A stretch of DNA of 64,000 nt from Phorcus lineatus (Eukaryota > Mollusca > Gastropoda > Trochida > Trochidae). Numbering within the stretch: the stretch's first letter is position 1; each line of letters begins with the position of its first letter. Below are positions 14,001 to 24,800 of this stretch, one piece after another. The DNA is taken from NCBI GenBank assembly GCA_921293015.1, contig OV121093.1, forward strand, positions 29,894,622-29,958,621. The letters run 5' to 3'. The notes below the pieces were generated by a model. The model was not told the DNA's origin and did not search any database. It was given only the letters and a program-made list of their open reading frames with translations. Made by a program: the position numbers and the translations under genes.

Positions 14001-14108
14001 GGTGTTAAACCCGTACCTCCACATACAGGACCGCGCCGGGGGGTCCACTAGACGGCCATGGGGGGACACGGACCCAAGAAGACTAAACAGGCACACAAAA
14101 AACAACAT
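8077..14108 (-). CDS. AA15 lytic polysaccharide monooxygenase with Cys-rich C-terminal extension (3 exons)
   Basis: Secreted copper enzyme that cleaves crystalline polysaccharide oxidatively; AA15 enzymes act on chitin and/or cellulose. Exons are 14108-13956, 10071-9696 and 8921-8077, phases 0 and 1, donors GTAGGT and GTCAGT, acceptors CAG; total 457 aa. Residues 1-16 are a signal peptide. His17 (mature His1, followed by [10 protein letters not shown]) and His106 (in TANHGGYF) form the histidine brace. The axial position is probably Phe198 in [12 protein letters not shown]. Family hallmarks [12 protein letters not shown] and NSWGCDEN are present. After residue about 207 comes a Pro/Ser/Arg/Thr-Gln-rich low-complexity tail of about 200 residues, then a terminal module with six cysteines (CRLKF to CRYI). 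The start at 14108 is chosen because it gives the signal peptide; an upstream in-frame ATG at 14255 would bury it. Proline at -1 of the expected cleavage site is unusual. The family call is strong, the substrate is not known. Confidence 0.91.
9458..9567. repeat. Hairpin element in AA15 intron 2
   Basis: CACGGAATTACGGTTTATCT at 9458 onward is matched in inverse orientation by AGATAAACTGTAATTCCGTG ending at 9567. The arms are 23 bp with one mismatch and are separated by about 64 bp. The whole unit is 110 bp and looks like a tiny MITE or hairpin insertion within the intron. Confidence 0.6.
10150..10605 (+). repeat. Probable dispersed repeat with GGACGGACGAACGCTACGC motif
   Basis: The segment contains AAGGTTCATG twice, GCCGGAAAG twice and the string GGACGGACGAACGCTACGC followed by ATAAGCTATAAGG. 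Such endings are common in short interspersed elements of molluscs, which is a recollection and not tested here. No reading frame is present. The boundaries are approximate. Confidence 0.35.
10606..10792. repeat. CT/GT-rich microsatellite
   Basis: About 187 bases are made almost entirely of TCTC, TCTG and TGTC steps on the plus strand, a compound (TCTG)n/(TC)n simple repeat. Open frames on both strands here are artefacts of low complexity. Confidence 0.95.
12035..12501. mobile_element. TTAA-flanked MITE, copy 1
   Basis: A 467-bp non-coding element with perfect 15-bp terminal inverted repeats: AGAGCCACTCCGTGA at the left, TCACGGAGTGGCTCT at the right. It is flanked on both sides by TTAA (12031-12034 and 12502-12505). 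TTAA duplication is the signature of piggyBac-type transposition, so it is probably a non-autonomous piggyBac-like MITE. Copy 2 at 17396-17871 matches along its whole length with a few percent difference. Confidence 0.85.
12675..12927 (-). other. Exon-like open stretch inside AA15 intron 1, unidentified
   Basis: The minus strand reads an 84-codon frame with a protein-like composition (…[18 protein letters not shown]… then …[16 protein letters not shown]…) that is more GC-rich than its flanks. A possible acceptor (GTGTACAG) lies within it. The AA15 exons join perfectly without it, so it is not a required exon of that gene. It may be a relic of another gene or of a transposon. I do not recognise the family. 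Confidence 0.25.
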
Positions 14109-14711
14109 GCTTTCGCCACGGGTCGTTCCAAACAACAAACACGAAATTTCAAGATGGCGGCTGACGTAAGAGTGACGGATTGTAAGACAGTTATGACTTC
14201 TGGCGAGCTTCTGAGATGGACGACGAATTGCCTCGGAATTCAAAGTACAGCACATCCATTGTCATGTGTTTCATATTCCTCAGTAATTTATTTTTCTGTC
14301 TTCTGTTCATTTCGACCTGCCTCGTCGTGTTAATAATGAATTTCACTGCTCAGGCTTTTATTGTAACATATCTTACTTATGAATGTATCTTCTTGCTTGT
14401 GAATTCTATCTTTGACACAAAGAAGACCATAAAGATTATATTCGTGCTTTTGTTTGCCAGTTACTCCCCATGTGAAGGTCAAAGCGGTTTAAATGTTCGT
14501 TGTAAATTTATTTCCCATATTACCTTTTTTCTGTTTAGTTTTGTCATGTTCTTTTAAAGAAGATGAAATATGGCATGTATTACCCATAGTGTTGAACTTT
14601 AGTAGCAACATATGTTCAACATACGTATGAGTGCAAATATCAGTTTTCCTTCTAACCACTGTTCCAATGCGACTTTCTGTATTTTATCATCTGTTACGTC
14701 ATCAAAAACTA

Positions 14712-14814
14712 TTGCACAAAACACTAAGGTGACCTGAAGTCCCTAAGGTAGCCTAAGTGCAATGTTAAATGATGGCACTAAGGTTAACCTTAGTGTTAAG
14801 TTGTTTTGTGCAAC
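14712..14814. mobile_element. Small hairpin MITE
   Basis: Roughly 103 bp begins ATTGCACAAAACACTAAGG and ends TTGTTTTGTGCAA, so the ends are inverted copies of TTGCACAAAAC. Repeated CTAAGG/CCTTAG steps inside allow an extended imperfect stem. There is no coding capacity and no clear target duplication. Confidence 0.55.
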
Positions 14815-16161
14815 GGCCCCATCACATCACATTGTTGTAGACAGTCAAAAGAATGCAGGCCGTTTACTGGGTATATCATTCAAATTTATAGCAATAGAAT
14901 CATTAATAAAGAAAACAATACACTCTAATCTGTGACTTAGAGTCCTATACGAAAAGTTTATTTAGTTTTGATTGTACTTAAAGGCAGACTCGTTTCGGAA
15001 AGGTCACATGACTTTAACCCAAGAGTAAAAATCTGCGTTTGTCATCCTCTATTATAGTACCTGGACAAAAGTGAGTCATCATCAGTTAAATTCCTCTGAA
15101 CTTACATGTTTATTTACTTTTTCAAGAATAATTTTCACTAATTGTTTTTTTTTTTGCGGAAATGCTCTTTAAAGTTATCCTCAAGATTAGAAATCACAAC
15201 AGTTACAAATACATAGTTTGCATTTGATAATACATGATTGTAAAGAAAACCAGTTTCGAGCTGATTTAAATGAGATTGGTATCTTAAAGCCACTGTCACT
15301 GTCACGCTGACACACCCTACATCGAGATCCAAGCTACTCACTACCATCATACCGATCTTTGGCCTCTTAAGAATTTGTTTCCACTGAGTCACCCTACTTC
15401 CCGTCTTGCATTTACTATGACTGAAAGGCTCGTTCTCACGAAAATGTTTGTTCTCTTGTGCGAACTTTTGACTCTTCGTTTCATCTCGAAATTCGGTTGA
15501 CGAGTGGTATCGACAATGAAACTACAGAAGAATAATTGTCATAATAATAACAAATCGTTACGCCAAAATGGATCTTCAAGCCATTGTAACACATATTCTT
15601 ATGAAAATTAGGGTCTCTCGAAAAATATTAATCTATTATAAAATTATATATATATTATATTTTATGATATTAATTATTATATATTAATAAATATCGAAAA
15701 CAAATATTGCTAGTTTCGGAACACCCTGTTTAATCAAAAAAAGAAGTTCGAAAACAAACGTAAAAAGTTCGGATATTCTTTACTCCAGTTACCTAAACGT
15801 AATAATTTACTGAGTGTTAGCACTGAAATGACTGCATAAGAATGGAGCTTTTGTTCTATAAATGACACCCCTTTTCTACGACTATGGATAGATATTCGTG
15901 ATGAGACATGATATGTTTGACTTATAAAGAAATAAAACTGTGCATAAACGTTTATAACAATGGAGAAATTTACATTCACATTAACAACTATCACAGACGA
16001 AGAATTTGGAATGCGATGAAATATCAAAAGATTTAAACACAGCCAAAACCTATTCAGAGTATGAATCTTATTGATTCAGATATGATTTGAGAAAACCTCA
16101 ATACTAGTATTTATCATCTAAAACTGTGTTCCACAGGAGATATCGCTTGTGGAAGATCAAA

Positions 16162-16183
16162 CGATATCTCCTAGGAGATATCG
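16162..16183. repeat. Perfect 22-bp palindrome
   Basis: The sequence around CTCCTAGGAG is flanked by CGATAT and ATATCG, giving a perfect 22-bp palindrome with no spacer. A second GATATCGC lies about 25 bp upstream, so the locus can also pair as a larger stem. Confidence 0.75.
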
Positions 16184-16224
16184 CTTTTACAGTAGATTTT
16201 GAACAATGCCCTATTACAGTCAAG

Positions 16225-16320
16225 TTCATGACATCACAATTGGTTTACATCATCAAGTAATGACATCACAATGCTATGACCTCATAAACATGATGACGTC
16301 ACAATGCTATGACATCACTC
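16225..16320. repeat. Tandem TGACATCACAATGCTATGAC repeats with a CRE-like core
   Basis: Three to four copies of a motif close to TGACATCACAATGCTATGAC follow one another. One of them contains TGACGTCA (16294-16301), the consensus cyclic-AMP response element. Nothing nearby shows it is used. It lies about 2.2 kb upstream of the AA15 start and 2.6 kb upstream of HPF1. Confidence 0.5.
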
Positions 16321-16405
16321 CACTGAGATTCTTAGAGTAGTGCAGTGTTCAGAAATATACAATTTTCATGGAATCGAAATGAAAAATGATGTTGGATGAT
16401 AAATA

Positions 16406-16549
16406 GAATGTCACCCTCGTGTCTCCTGATATCAAATATATCAACACTCGTTGATAAAAGTAAAATATCATCGGCAAGCCTCGGATATTTGTAACTTTAA
16501 TCAACTCGTGTTGATATATTTGATATCAGAAGACACTTGGGTGAGATTC
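16406..16549. mobile_element. 144-bp inverted-repeat element
   Basis: GATATCAAATATATCAACAC on the left is matched by GTGTTGATATATTTGATATC on the right. The arms extend outward through GTGTCTCCT / AGAAGACAC and loosely to TCACCC / GGGTGA, so they are about 50 bp with a few mismatches. A roughly 45-bp loop separates them. It is probably a MITE. Confidence 0.65.
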
Positions 16550-17395
16550 TCCATATATGACACTGGTGGCGTATCCCCGGATATTATATAATCACTGCTT
16601 TGTCGCACAGGAAACGACTATCGTGTGAATGAAAAAATCGAATCGTGATCTTAAATGAACAATTAGAACGACATTTAAAAATCTTTCAAATTAAAAGATA
16701 TTTCTGTTAGTCCGGCATTTTGATTTGTTGAAAGTAATACTTTAATAGACTGTATGCCATAATAAAATTGGGTCTTTTTTTCAAGTTTTATATCTCAGAC
16801 GTGTGGAATTAATCCTTAATAAGATATTTCATGTTTTGCTTTTCTAAAGTGGTTTTGACGTGTCCCGAACATCGTGCTTTTATTGAAAACAACAGTCTTA
16901 CAATATGTTTAATTTCTACTAAGAAAATGAGACGAAACATGATGTATATCTCATTGTTTTCATTTTCTTATATTAACTTTTACAATGTGTTTGATCCCAT
17001 TAATGATCATTAATGAATACCCCTGATTATCAATAATCTTCGTTCGCAGAGTATGTTCAAATTGATGTTAATAATTCCAATTATGAATAAGAGGGTCATT
17101 AATAATATATTTCAAGTATATTTGCCTTTGATATAGTATACAAATGTGAATCAGTATACTGTACTAATCAATCAAAGGGGGACTGCGAGATAGGGTATGG
17201 GTTTCATGACCATCTATTACAATGTCCAATACAGTTCCAATCTGATCCGTTACTAAGGAGCCCTAAGCATATGATACTACAGCTAGTTTGAACTAGATTG
17301 AATTTATTCTACATCCAAAATAACGTTATGAACAACATCTAAAAGATTGTTTTTCATATCCTATTTTCAACTTCTTCTCAATTAAAAAAGCTTAA

Positions 17396-17871
17396 ACGGC
17401 CACTCCGTGAGTTGTTGGAGTCACATATGCCAAACTTAATCAGTGGTGTCATTTAATCGCGAAGTATCGACTGTTACCAAAAAGACACATTTTAAAGCTT
17501 ATTTGGTTTTTTTTACAGTGACAATATGAAGGTAGAACGTCGCAATTATGATCGAAAACCGGACAGTGGCGCGCGTCAAAACGTCAAACGTTATTTTGGA
17601 GACTTATCTAAAACAGCCAGGAGGGCAGTTATGAGTTGATATATAGTATTTGTTAGGTTATATAACTAGTATCCATGTATATTGGACGTGATATCTACAC
17701 CTCTGTGCATTTATAAGGATGTTCAGAGACTTTCATGGAAAACTAGTATTTGTCATTTATATGTCTTTTGGACATGAAAAGTTAAGATGTTTTGATTTTA
17801 TAACACCACATATGACATTTAGGTTCGTATCAAAAGTAAATAATATGTTGTGAAAATCACGGAGTGGCTCT
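17396..17871. mobile_element. TTAA-flanked MITE, copy 2
   Basis: A 476-bp homologue of the element at 12035-12501, flanked by TTAA at 17392-17395 and 17872-17875. The left end reads ACGGCCACTCCGTGA (two changes from copy 1), the right end TCACGGAGTGGCTCT. The interior shares GTAGAACGTCGCAATTATGA and GTATCCATGTATATTGGACG with copy 1. Confidence 0.85.
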
Positions 17872-17872
17872 T

Positions 17873-18420
17873 TAAGGTCTTGAGGGCTGAAACTGTTGGT
17901 ACAGACCCCTCAGCTGATAGAGATTCTAACTCACATACATATATATATATATATTTATTTATTTGTGGCGACACTGTGGCCCCAAATATGGACCACATGG
18001 ACCACACCCTAAAAAACTATTTTAATCTTCTTTTCCAGAAGCAGAAAAGCTAGAAAGCTGAAACTTGTAGCTAGACCTCTTAGCTGATGGGGATTTCAAT
18101 TTGTAGATTTGGTGACCCTGTTATTAAAAAGGGCTACAGAGACCACACCCTAGTTACCTATCTCCAGCTTCTTCTCCATAATGAAAGGCTTAGAAAGCTT
18201 AAACCTTATGCAAAGACTCCTTACCTGAACGGGATTCTTGCTTATAGATTTTGTGACCCTGTGACCCTTAGCAAGAGTCACAGGAACAACGCCCTATAAA
18301 CCTATTTTCTAGAAGCAAAAGGTCTAAAAGACAAAATCTTGTGTCGGAACCCTAAGGTGGTGATGATTATGATGACCGAATTTGGTGGGCTCTGTTGCAT
18401 CTCATAGAGTGACCCTGTGA
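17873..18420 (+). repeat. Diverged tandem repeat, ~150-bp unit
   Basis: Three diverged units follow each other, each with a GCTGAAACTTG-like start, an AGACCTCTTAGCTGATGGG-like core, then GTGACCCTG and GACCACACCCTA. A stray partial unit appears at about 23870 inside an HPF1 intron. No coding capacity. The unit start directly abuts the right TTAA of MITE copy 2. Confidence 0.55.
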
Positions 18421-18865
18421 TCATTTATAAAATGAATTATAGATCGACCGACGAGCTATGTACAGAGCCAATTGTTCTATATTTGTATATATATCTGAAA
18501 ATATAATAGAAATTACCATAGCTTGCTCCTGGTGATATAATGATATAAAATACCCCTTCTTCTAAAACACGAATTCTTAAATGTGTTAATTATTGTTTTC
18601 TAATATTAAAGCTTGACACAAATGTTACGTTATATAATATCATGTTGATACAGGCCTCCTTCCATTACAGGCTCAACTTTAGAATATAATTAATTAAGCG
18701 GTACCTAGCAAATATATCCAACTACATACACACATAAAAAAATGCTTTGACTGAATTGTACGTATGCAGTTTTACATATGGCCATATTCAAGGATTGCTC
18801 ACTACTGCTCTACTCACTTCCTGTTTAGAATAGCCATTTCCTGTTTTTGATTGTAAAACCGCGAA

Positions 18866-21800
18866 ATGGCAACAAAGCAAACCAAGTTAACGAATCCCAA
18901 GTGTAAATACGGAGCTAACTGCTACCGTAAAAATGCCGATCACCTCAAAGCTTACAGTCACCCCAAACGAAAGGGCGATGACGACGATGATGGTGAAAGT
19001 GATGTGGGAACAGATATTGGATCGGCGGGGGTGAGTGGATGAGTGTTTTGTTTTTGTCTTTATTATTCGTATTTATTTATTGTTGATATGTATCTTCTTT
19101 CTAGTGACACAACGTGTTTATTTTATTCGTCTAATCTACCTGAATATTTGAATCGTGTGATATACAAATGCCGTTGCAAATGGAAATTAATAGGCGAAGA
19201 AGGGGGGGGGGGGGGGTGTACCAAAATAATTATTTACTCCCCTAATTGACTGGGAAAATAGAAACACCGCGAAAACACCTTATAACTTATGAAAGCTTTA
19301 TGAAATGGTCAGTTTAATCATATTAATGTCGCAATGAGGATTCAAACAAGCCCAAAGTTATGCCAATGTTAAAGTGCTATCGTTAAGTCTGCATTTTACT
19401 GTCAGTGGACTCTCATGGACAGGCATATGGAAACCTGATGGCATTGCAATTTCTTTAAGCTTTTGCACAAGCTTGGTTGATATTCAGTCTGAATAAACTT
19501 GACCGTGTTCCGAGGAATTAAATATTTTAGAGATTGATTACATAGCGGAATTCGAACGTCTTCTACCATGTCTACCAGGTGCTTTCCTCTCCAAGACGGT
19601 CTGAATGCAACCTCCTTGCTCGCACGTTCTTACACCAGTTTAGCGCAGACCAAACCTAGCGGACCAATCACATCATCCCGTTTAAAATAATGATAGTGGC
19701 GATAAAGGTTAATGAATGGTAAACGGGAGTTACTTGCCCCTAGATACTGATACTGAAAGCTTTTGCCGGTGTCATTATGATTTTGCAGTTGAGACTGCGT
19801 CAGAACGTGTGAGCAAGGAGGGTGCTTTCAGACCATTGTGGAGAGGACAGCCCCTGATAGAATACGTTCGAATCCTAATGATATTCAATAACTTAAAATC
19901 CTCGGAACACAGTCGATTTTAATCAGACTAGGATGAAGTTAATTAACTTAATAAGGCATGGGTGTATGGCAAAATAGGATTCAGAAGATCGAGGTAGGAT
20001 CTTAGTGAGAAATGATATTCAAAATTCATTGTGGGCTTTCAGAGATGAGAGAGCAAATATGAAATAATGGGAAAATTAGAATATAGTTTCTATCTAAGTG
20101 CAATTTTATTTAAAAGAATCTGTTTCTATTTTTTATCATGATTTAAGCAATATATTATATGGTTTTATTGATTTTTTTTCAAGTTGAGGTTAAAAGTCAT
20201 GCTAATACTTTGATGCTTGGCAATTTAGGTGATATATTTCTCTTGGAGATCTAACGGTTGTTAATTTTAGTCTAAAAACTTAATTCAAATTCCAAAAATT
20301 ACTAAAAGCCCTTAAAATGGTCCACTGCTAAAGGCATCTCTCCAAAATCCCTGTAATAACTTAAGGGAGTCCTGGGTAATTTAACCATGTTAAACCAACA
20401 GTCTGTCTTAAAGGCCCCTGAGGTTTTGAAAAGTAGGATACTTTTACCATAACAAATGATCCAATCTGCCAAGCATAAACCAAAATTATCCCTCAGCTCA
20501 TCAATTGGAACAGCTCTGCTACCACTTTAACTTAACAGTTAGATTTTGTTTACTTTTATCTGATTAATATTGTCAACTACCTTTGCTACATTCTAGGATC
20601 AACATAAAAGAGCAAAGATTGACCCTGTACCCACAGAGTCGGAGGTCAAAGGTGACAAAAAAAGGGAGATAACTGAGGAGGAGGAGGAAGAACAATCGAA
20701 AGACAAGGAAGAATCTAGGGATAGTGCTGGTTTGTTACAAAAAATTATTTTATTAATTATTATAAATTATCATCAATAAATCGATTATTATTATATTAAT
20801 TAATTGATAGCTATTTTGATTTTATGAGTACACTTGTTTTCTACAAAGATCAGTTAAGTAACAATGGCTATTTAAAGCCTTTAAAAGTCTTTTAGATAAG
20901 AAAGTGGTCACACAACAACAAAATTAAATGTTTCCATTTTCAGGACAATATTTTGGACAAAAAGGCAGTTTTAAAACGAACTCACAGTGATCAGTTAAGC
21001 TATGCAAATCAATATCCCTACCTAAAATAATTAGAAGAAGTTCACACAAAAATGGCCACCGGTGCTTTTTGCTTGATATTTCATTGTTTTCTCTACAGTG
21101 ATGATGGGGTTGAGTAGTGAGATCTTTTGACTATCTGAAGATCATCCATTAGGCATAAAATGATGTTTATTTGGGAAAATTTGAAGAAGAAATCTTTGAA
21201 AAACATGCCACTGCTCCTTTTTTCTATATTTCTTAAAACCTTTTTCATCCAAGAATTATGGAAAATGACTAAAAAGCTTTGAATTCACCATCAACTGTCT
21301 CATAGGTTTCCTTAAATTTTGTAATGTAATCTTTGAGATGCATAATCAGATTTAAGAGAAAAGTTCTTATCAAAATATCTCAGTAAATACCTATGATTAA
21401 TTTCATATCAATTTTACAGAGCAAGAATGTTACTATTATGAAGGATGTTTGCCTATACCTATACTATGTTGACAAGAAACACAAATCTTATTCTAAATGA
21501 AAATAGGAAATAAAAAGTGATTATGTATGTGTATTTTGGGTCGGATGATGTCTATCTGTCATTAATTTTTGTGTGTGTATCTGATGCAACAGAAATTTTG
21601 AGTTACTTCTTTGTGCTTTTGCTTTTTCCAAAAGTCTACAGGGTCTATTTAACATACTCTGTATGTTATGTTACTCTGTTATTTTGTGTGTCCTCTGCCA
21701 TTCCATTCAAAAGGAAATCACACTTTTTGTCACTGCCAGAAATATAGCTCAAGACCTGTTTGTTTTACTTCATTTATTATTTTTTTGTATTTAAGAGAGC

Positions 21801-24800
21801 CCTTAAAAGCCTTAAGTTTTAAATCTTGAATTTCTGTACCAACCCTGATAATGGTTCCAGAGAGTGAATCGGAAGATGAAGAAGAGGACGATGTCGATTT
21901 ACCAGCCGGGGACGTGAAGGCGTTCATTAAACACAAGTACCAAATGGAGATGCCAACAGATTTCTACGAGTTCTGGGAATTTTGTAAGAAAGAGAAACCA
22001 AACTCTCCAGCCGGTAAGCCCGCAGGAAAATACTATAAACAGAATATATTATACGAGTCACTTTGTCATACCATTTTTATGACCAAAGTATCTCAATATT
22101 GGTATTTAAAAAGCAATACAAGGAATATGGCAATATACCAACATTGAGGTGACCTCATTCTCGATTTATGGGTTTTTTCAAGAGTGCCCATTTAAATATT
22201 TTTCCTTTAAAGGGTCACAGAGTTTGTTGTTGGAGTAAAAAATATCAAACATTATTAAAGATTTTATTTCATTGAGAAAAATCATCTTGATGCTCGTCAG
22301 TCCTGTATACTGACAAAAAAAGTAAACAGCCTGAAGTCATTATTTCGTTTGTTTTTTTCAAAAACAGGACATTGGCGTGTGCCAATAAGTCAAACCTATT
22401 TATTCAAATTTATTTACAGGTGACATAGGGCAAATATAGGTAATGTTTACTAGGTCATTTAACTTGTATGCATGTAAGTCAGATGCAGAATTTTGCCTTT
22501 TTAACATTTATATAGCCTTTTTTTAAAAACATAATTCTAAACAAGAAATACAGCTTTTGATATTTTATAGATACAGATGCTAGTTAAGGGAGGAATTTGA
22601 ACCTAACACAAAACATACTTAAATTTGAAAATCAAGTTTTGATTGGAGTATAATGTAATGATCCATTAAAACTATTAATGATGAATTTCATTTTCTTCCT
22701 GCAGAGGTAGTGTGAGTCATATCTCTAATGCTAACCCATTGTTTAAATTTGAATAATTTCAAAACAAATTTTCCTATGTTTGATTGTGAAGAGCATCGGA
22801 AATTTCAGCCCTGAGTAATGGTGGATTGCATCTATCTTGCCCATTAGTAGGGTCTAATAAAATAACACTTTAGAAACAACTTGATTTCACCCTCTTGACA
22901 TTATTTAAGAATTCAAATGCTATTTTCATTATGTACTTCAGATGCACTCAAAGAAGCTCTTGGTTTCCAACTGGTTGGTCCCTATGACATACTAGCGGGT
23001 CGACACGAGGGGGTCGTCACAAACAAACGAGGGAAGAAAGTGAACTACTTTCGGCACTGGCGCTACTACTACGACCCTCCAGAGTTCATGACTGTAATCA
23101 AAGGGGATGACGGTACTCAGTTCCACATCGGATACTATCGGTAGGTGAATAAAAACAGAATTGTGTAGTATAAGTTGTATTGGTTAACTTTTAGCTCGTC
23201 AGGCCTTGGACAGTTTTGGACTTTTGGTATGGCATCCTGTGCCCCTCTGTAAACTGTGTGAGGTTTTTTTTCTTTTCTAGATCCACTGACTTAAAATGAT
23301 AGAATCAATTTTGTAAGGCAACTACCGGTAAACTGGGCTAATTATTCATCACGAGCAAAAATCTGATCACTTACACCAATATTTCGTGTCGCATCTGCAA
23401 AGATTTTCATTTTTATGCCCATTTTAAAGTTAAGGATGAGGCTGCTTATTGGCGTATGCCGTTTCAGACCGATGAGTTACTGAATCAAGGGCAATCCCAT
23501 TGCGAGTACAAAATACCGGAAATCTAGTAATTGCATAGCTGATGCTTATGACAGACAAATTCTTCATTGAGTTTACCCCCTTTTTGTTATTTCTGTATTT
23601 GAAAAAAGGTAAGCTATTGGCTATTTTCCTTGGAAATTCAGCTGGGAAATTTCATGTGTTCGATGTCATGGCCTTAGCAAAATGACGTGGTAAGGACTAA
23701 CTCTCGCCAAAGACATAGGGCGGGTGTTTTGAACTTCATTATTGAGGGCTAGAATGCTCTCAGATTTCTGAAAATTGTTGCAAACGTCAGGAGAAAGATT
23801 TCTGTTAGTGATGAACTATCTATCTGGCGTGCATTACAATTTGCCTTGCAAAAATGAGGCTATGACTTAAAGAGCTGAAATCTTGTGTACAGACCCCTTG
23901 ATGGCCTACCAGAAAAAAACCCTGCTGCTCTGTGCACTAAAACCATGGAAAAGTCCATGACAAATATTTTATTGTCTTTTTTTCAGACACCATGTGCTAG
24001 TGATCTAAATTTTGAAAATATCATCTGTAGGATTGAGCTTTAGATTTTATTGTCAAACCTTGATAAATAAAGGTGTGGTAGGTTTGCAATATAGAAGCAG
24101 GGTTTTACATTGTCAATCAAAACTGAGAGTCCAGAGTCCCATTTCCTATTTTAGGAGTCCTCCAAAAATACAATGGATGTTTCACACTTGATAAAAGGTT
24201 GATAAAGATTTATCTATTTTAGATTTTTAATGGTTGATGTTTTTAATAACATTTTGTCGTGAAAATCATACTAAAATCTGTTTCTTATCAAAAGATATAT
24301 ATGTATTTGTATTAGACAAATCCTACGTCACAAGGAACTCATATGAAACTTTTTGGGGATCCTCCAGACATTTTCTGCATCAATTCTCAGGAAAGTTGAG
24401 TCCCGTGAAACCTTGAAGAAGCTGACCATTTTTGAAAGATATATATGAAATGGTCAACTGAATCATATTGATATGGTAATGAAGATTCCAACGAGCCTAA
24501 GTTCATGTCTGTAGCACAGTTAACAAGCAAAATATAAACAAAGAGTGATCAGCAATGTTACAGTCTACCACTTAGCTCATTAAGCATTCCATGTACAATA
24601 AGTGGGCTCACACTAGCCAGGGACAGAAATAAGGAAACCTGATAGAATTGCCATTTCTTTGCATTTTCTTTGCGAATTTCCTTGGGTTTGGTTGATGTTA
24701 ATTAGGGATGGGTGGAGGACAAAGGGGGAGGCAGAAGATGGAGGTAGGATGTTGGTGAGAAATGATATAAGACAATGTTTCCCTGAGAGATATTTGAGCA

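Larger units (their letters stand above)
14109..18865. other. Intergenic region between AA15 and HPF1, rich in hairpin repeats
   Basis: The two genes are divergent here: AA15 runs left from 14108 and HPF1 runs right from 18866. The interval holds a short MITE-like hairpin (14712-14814), a palindrome cluster (16130-16550), the second TTAA MITE (17396-17871) and a diverged tandem repeat (17873-18420). No coding exon is recognised. Confidence 0.6.
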
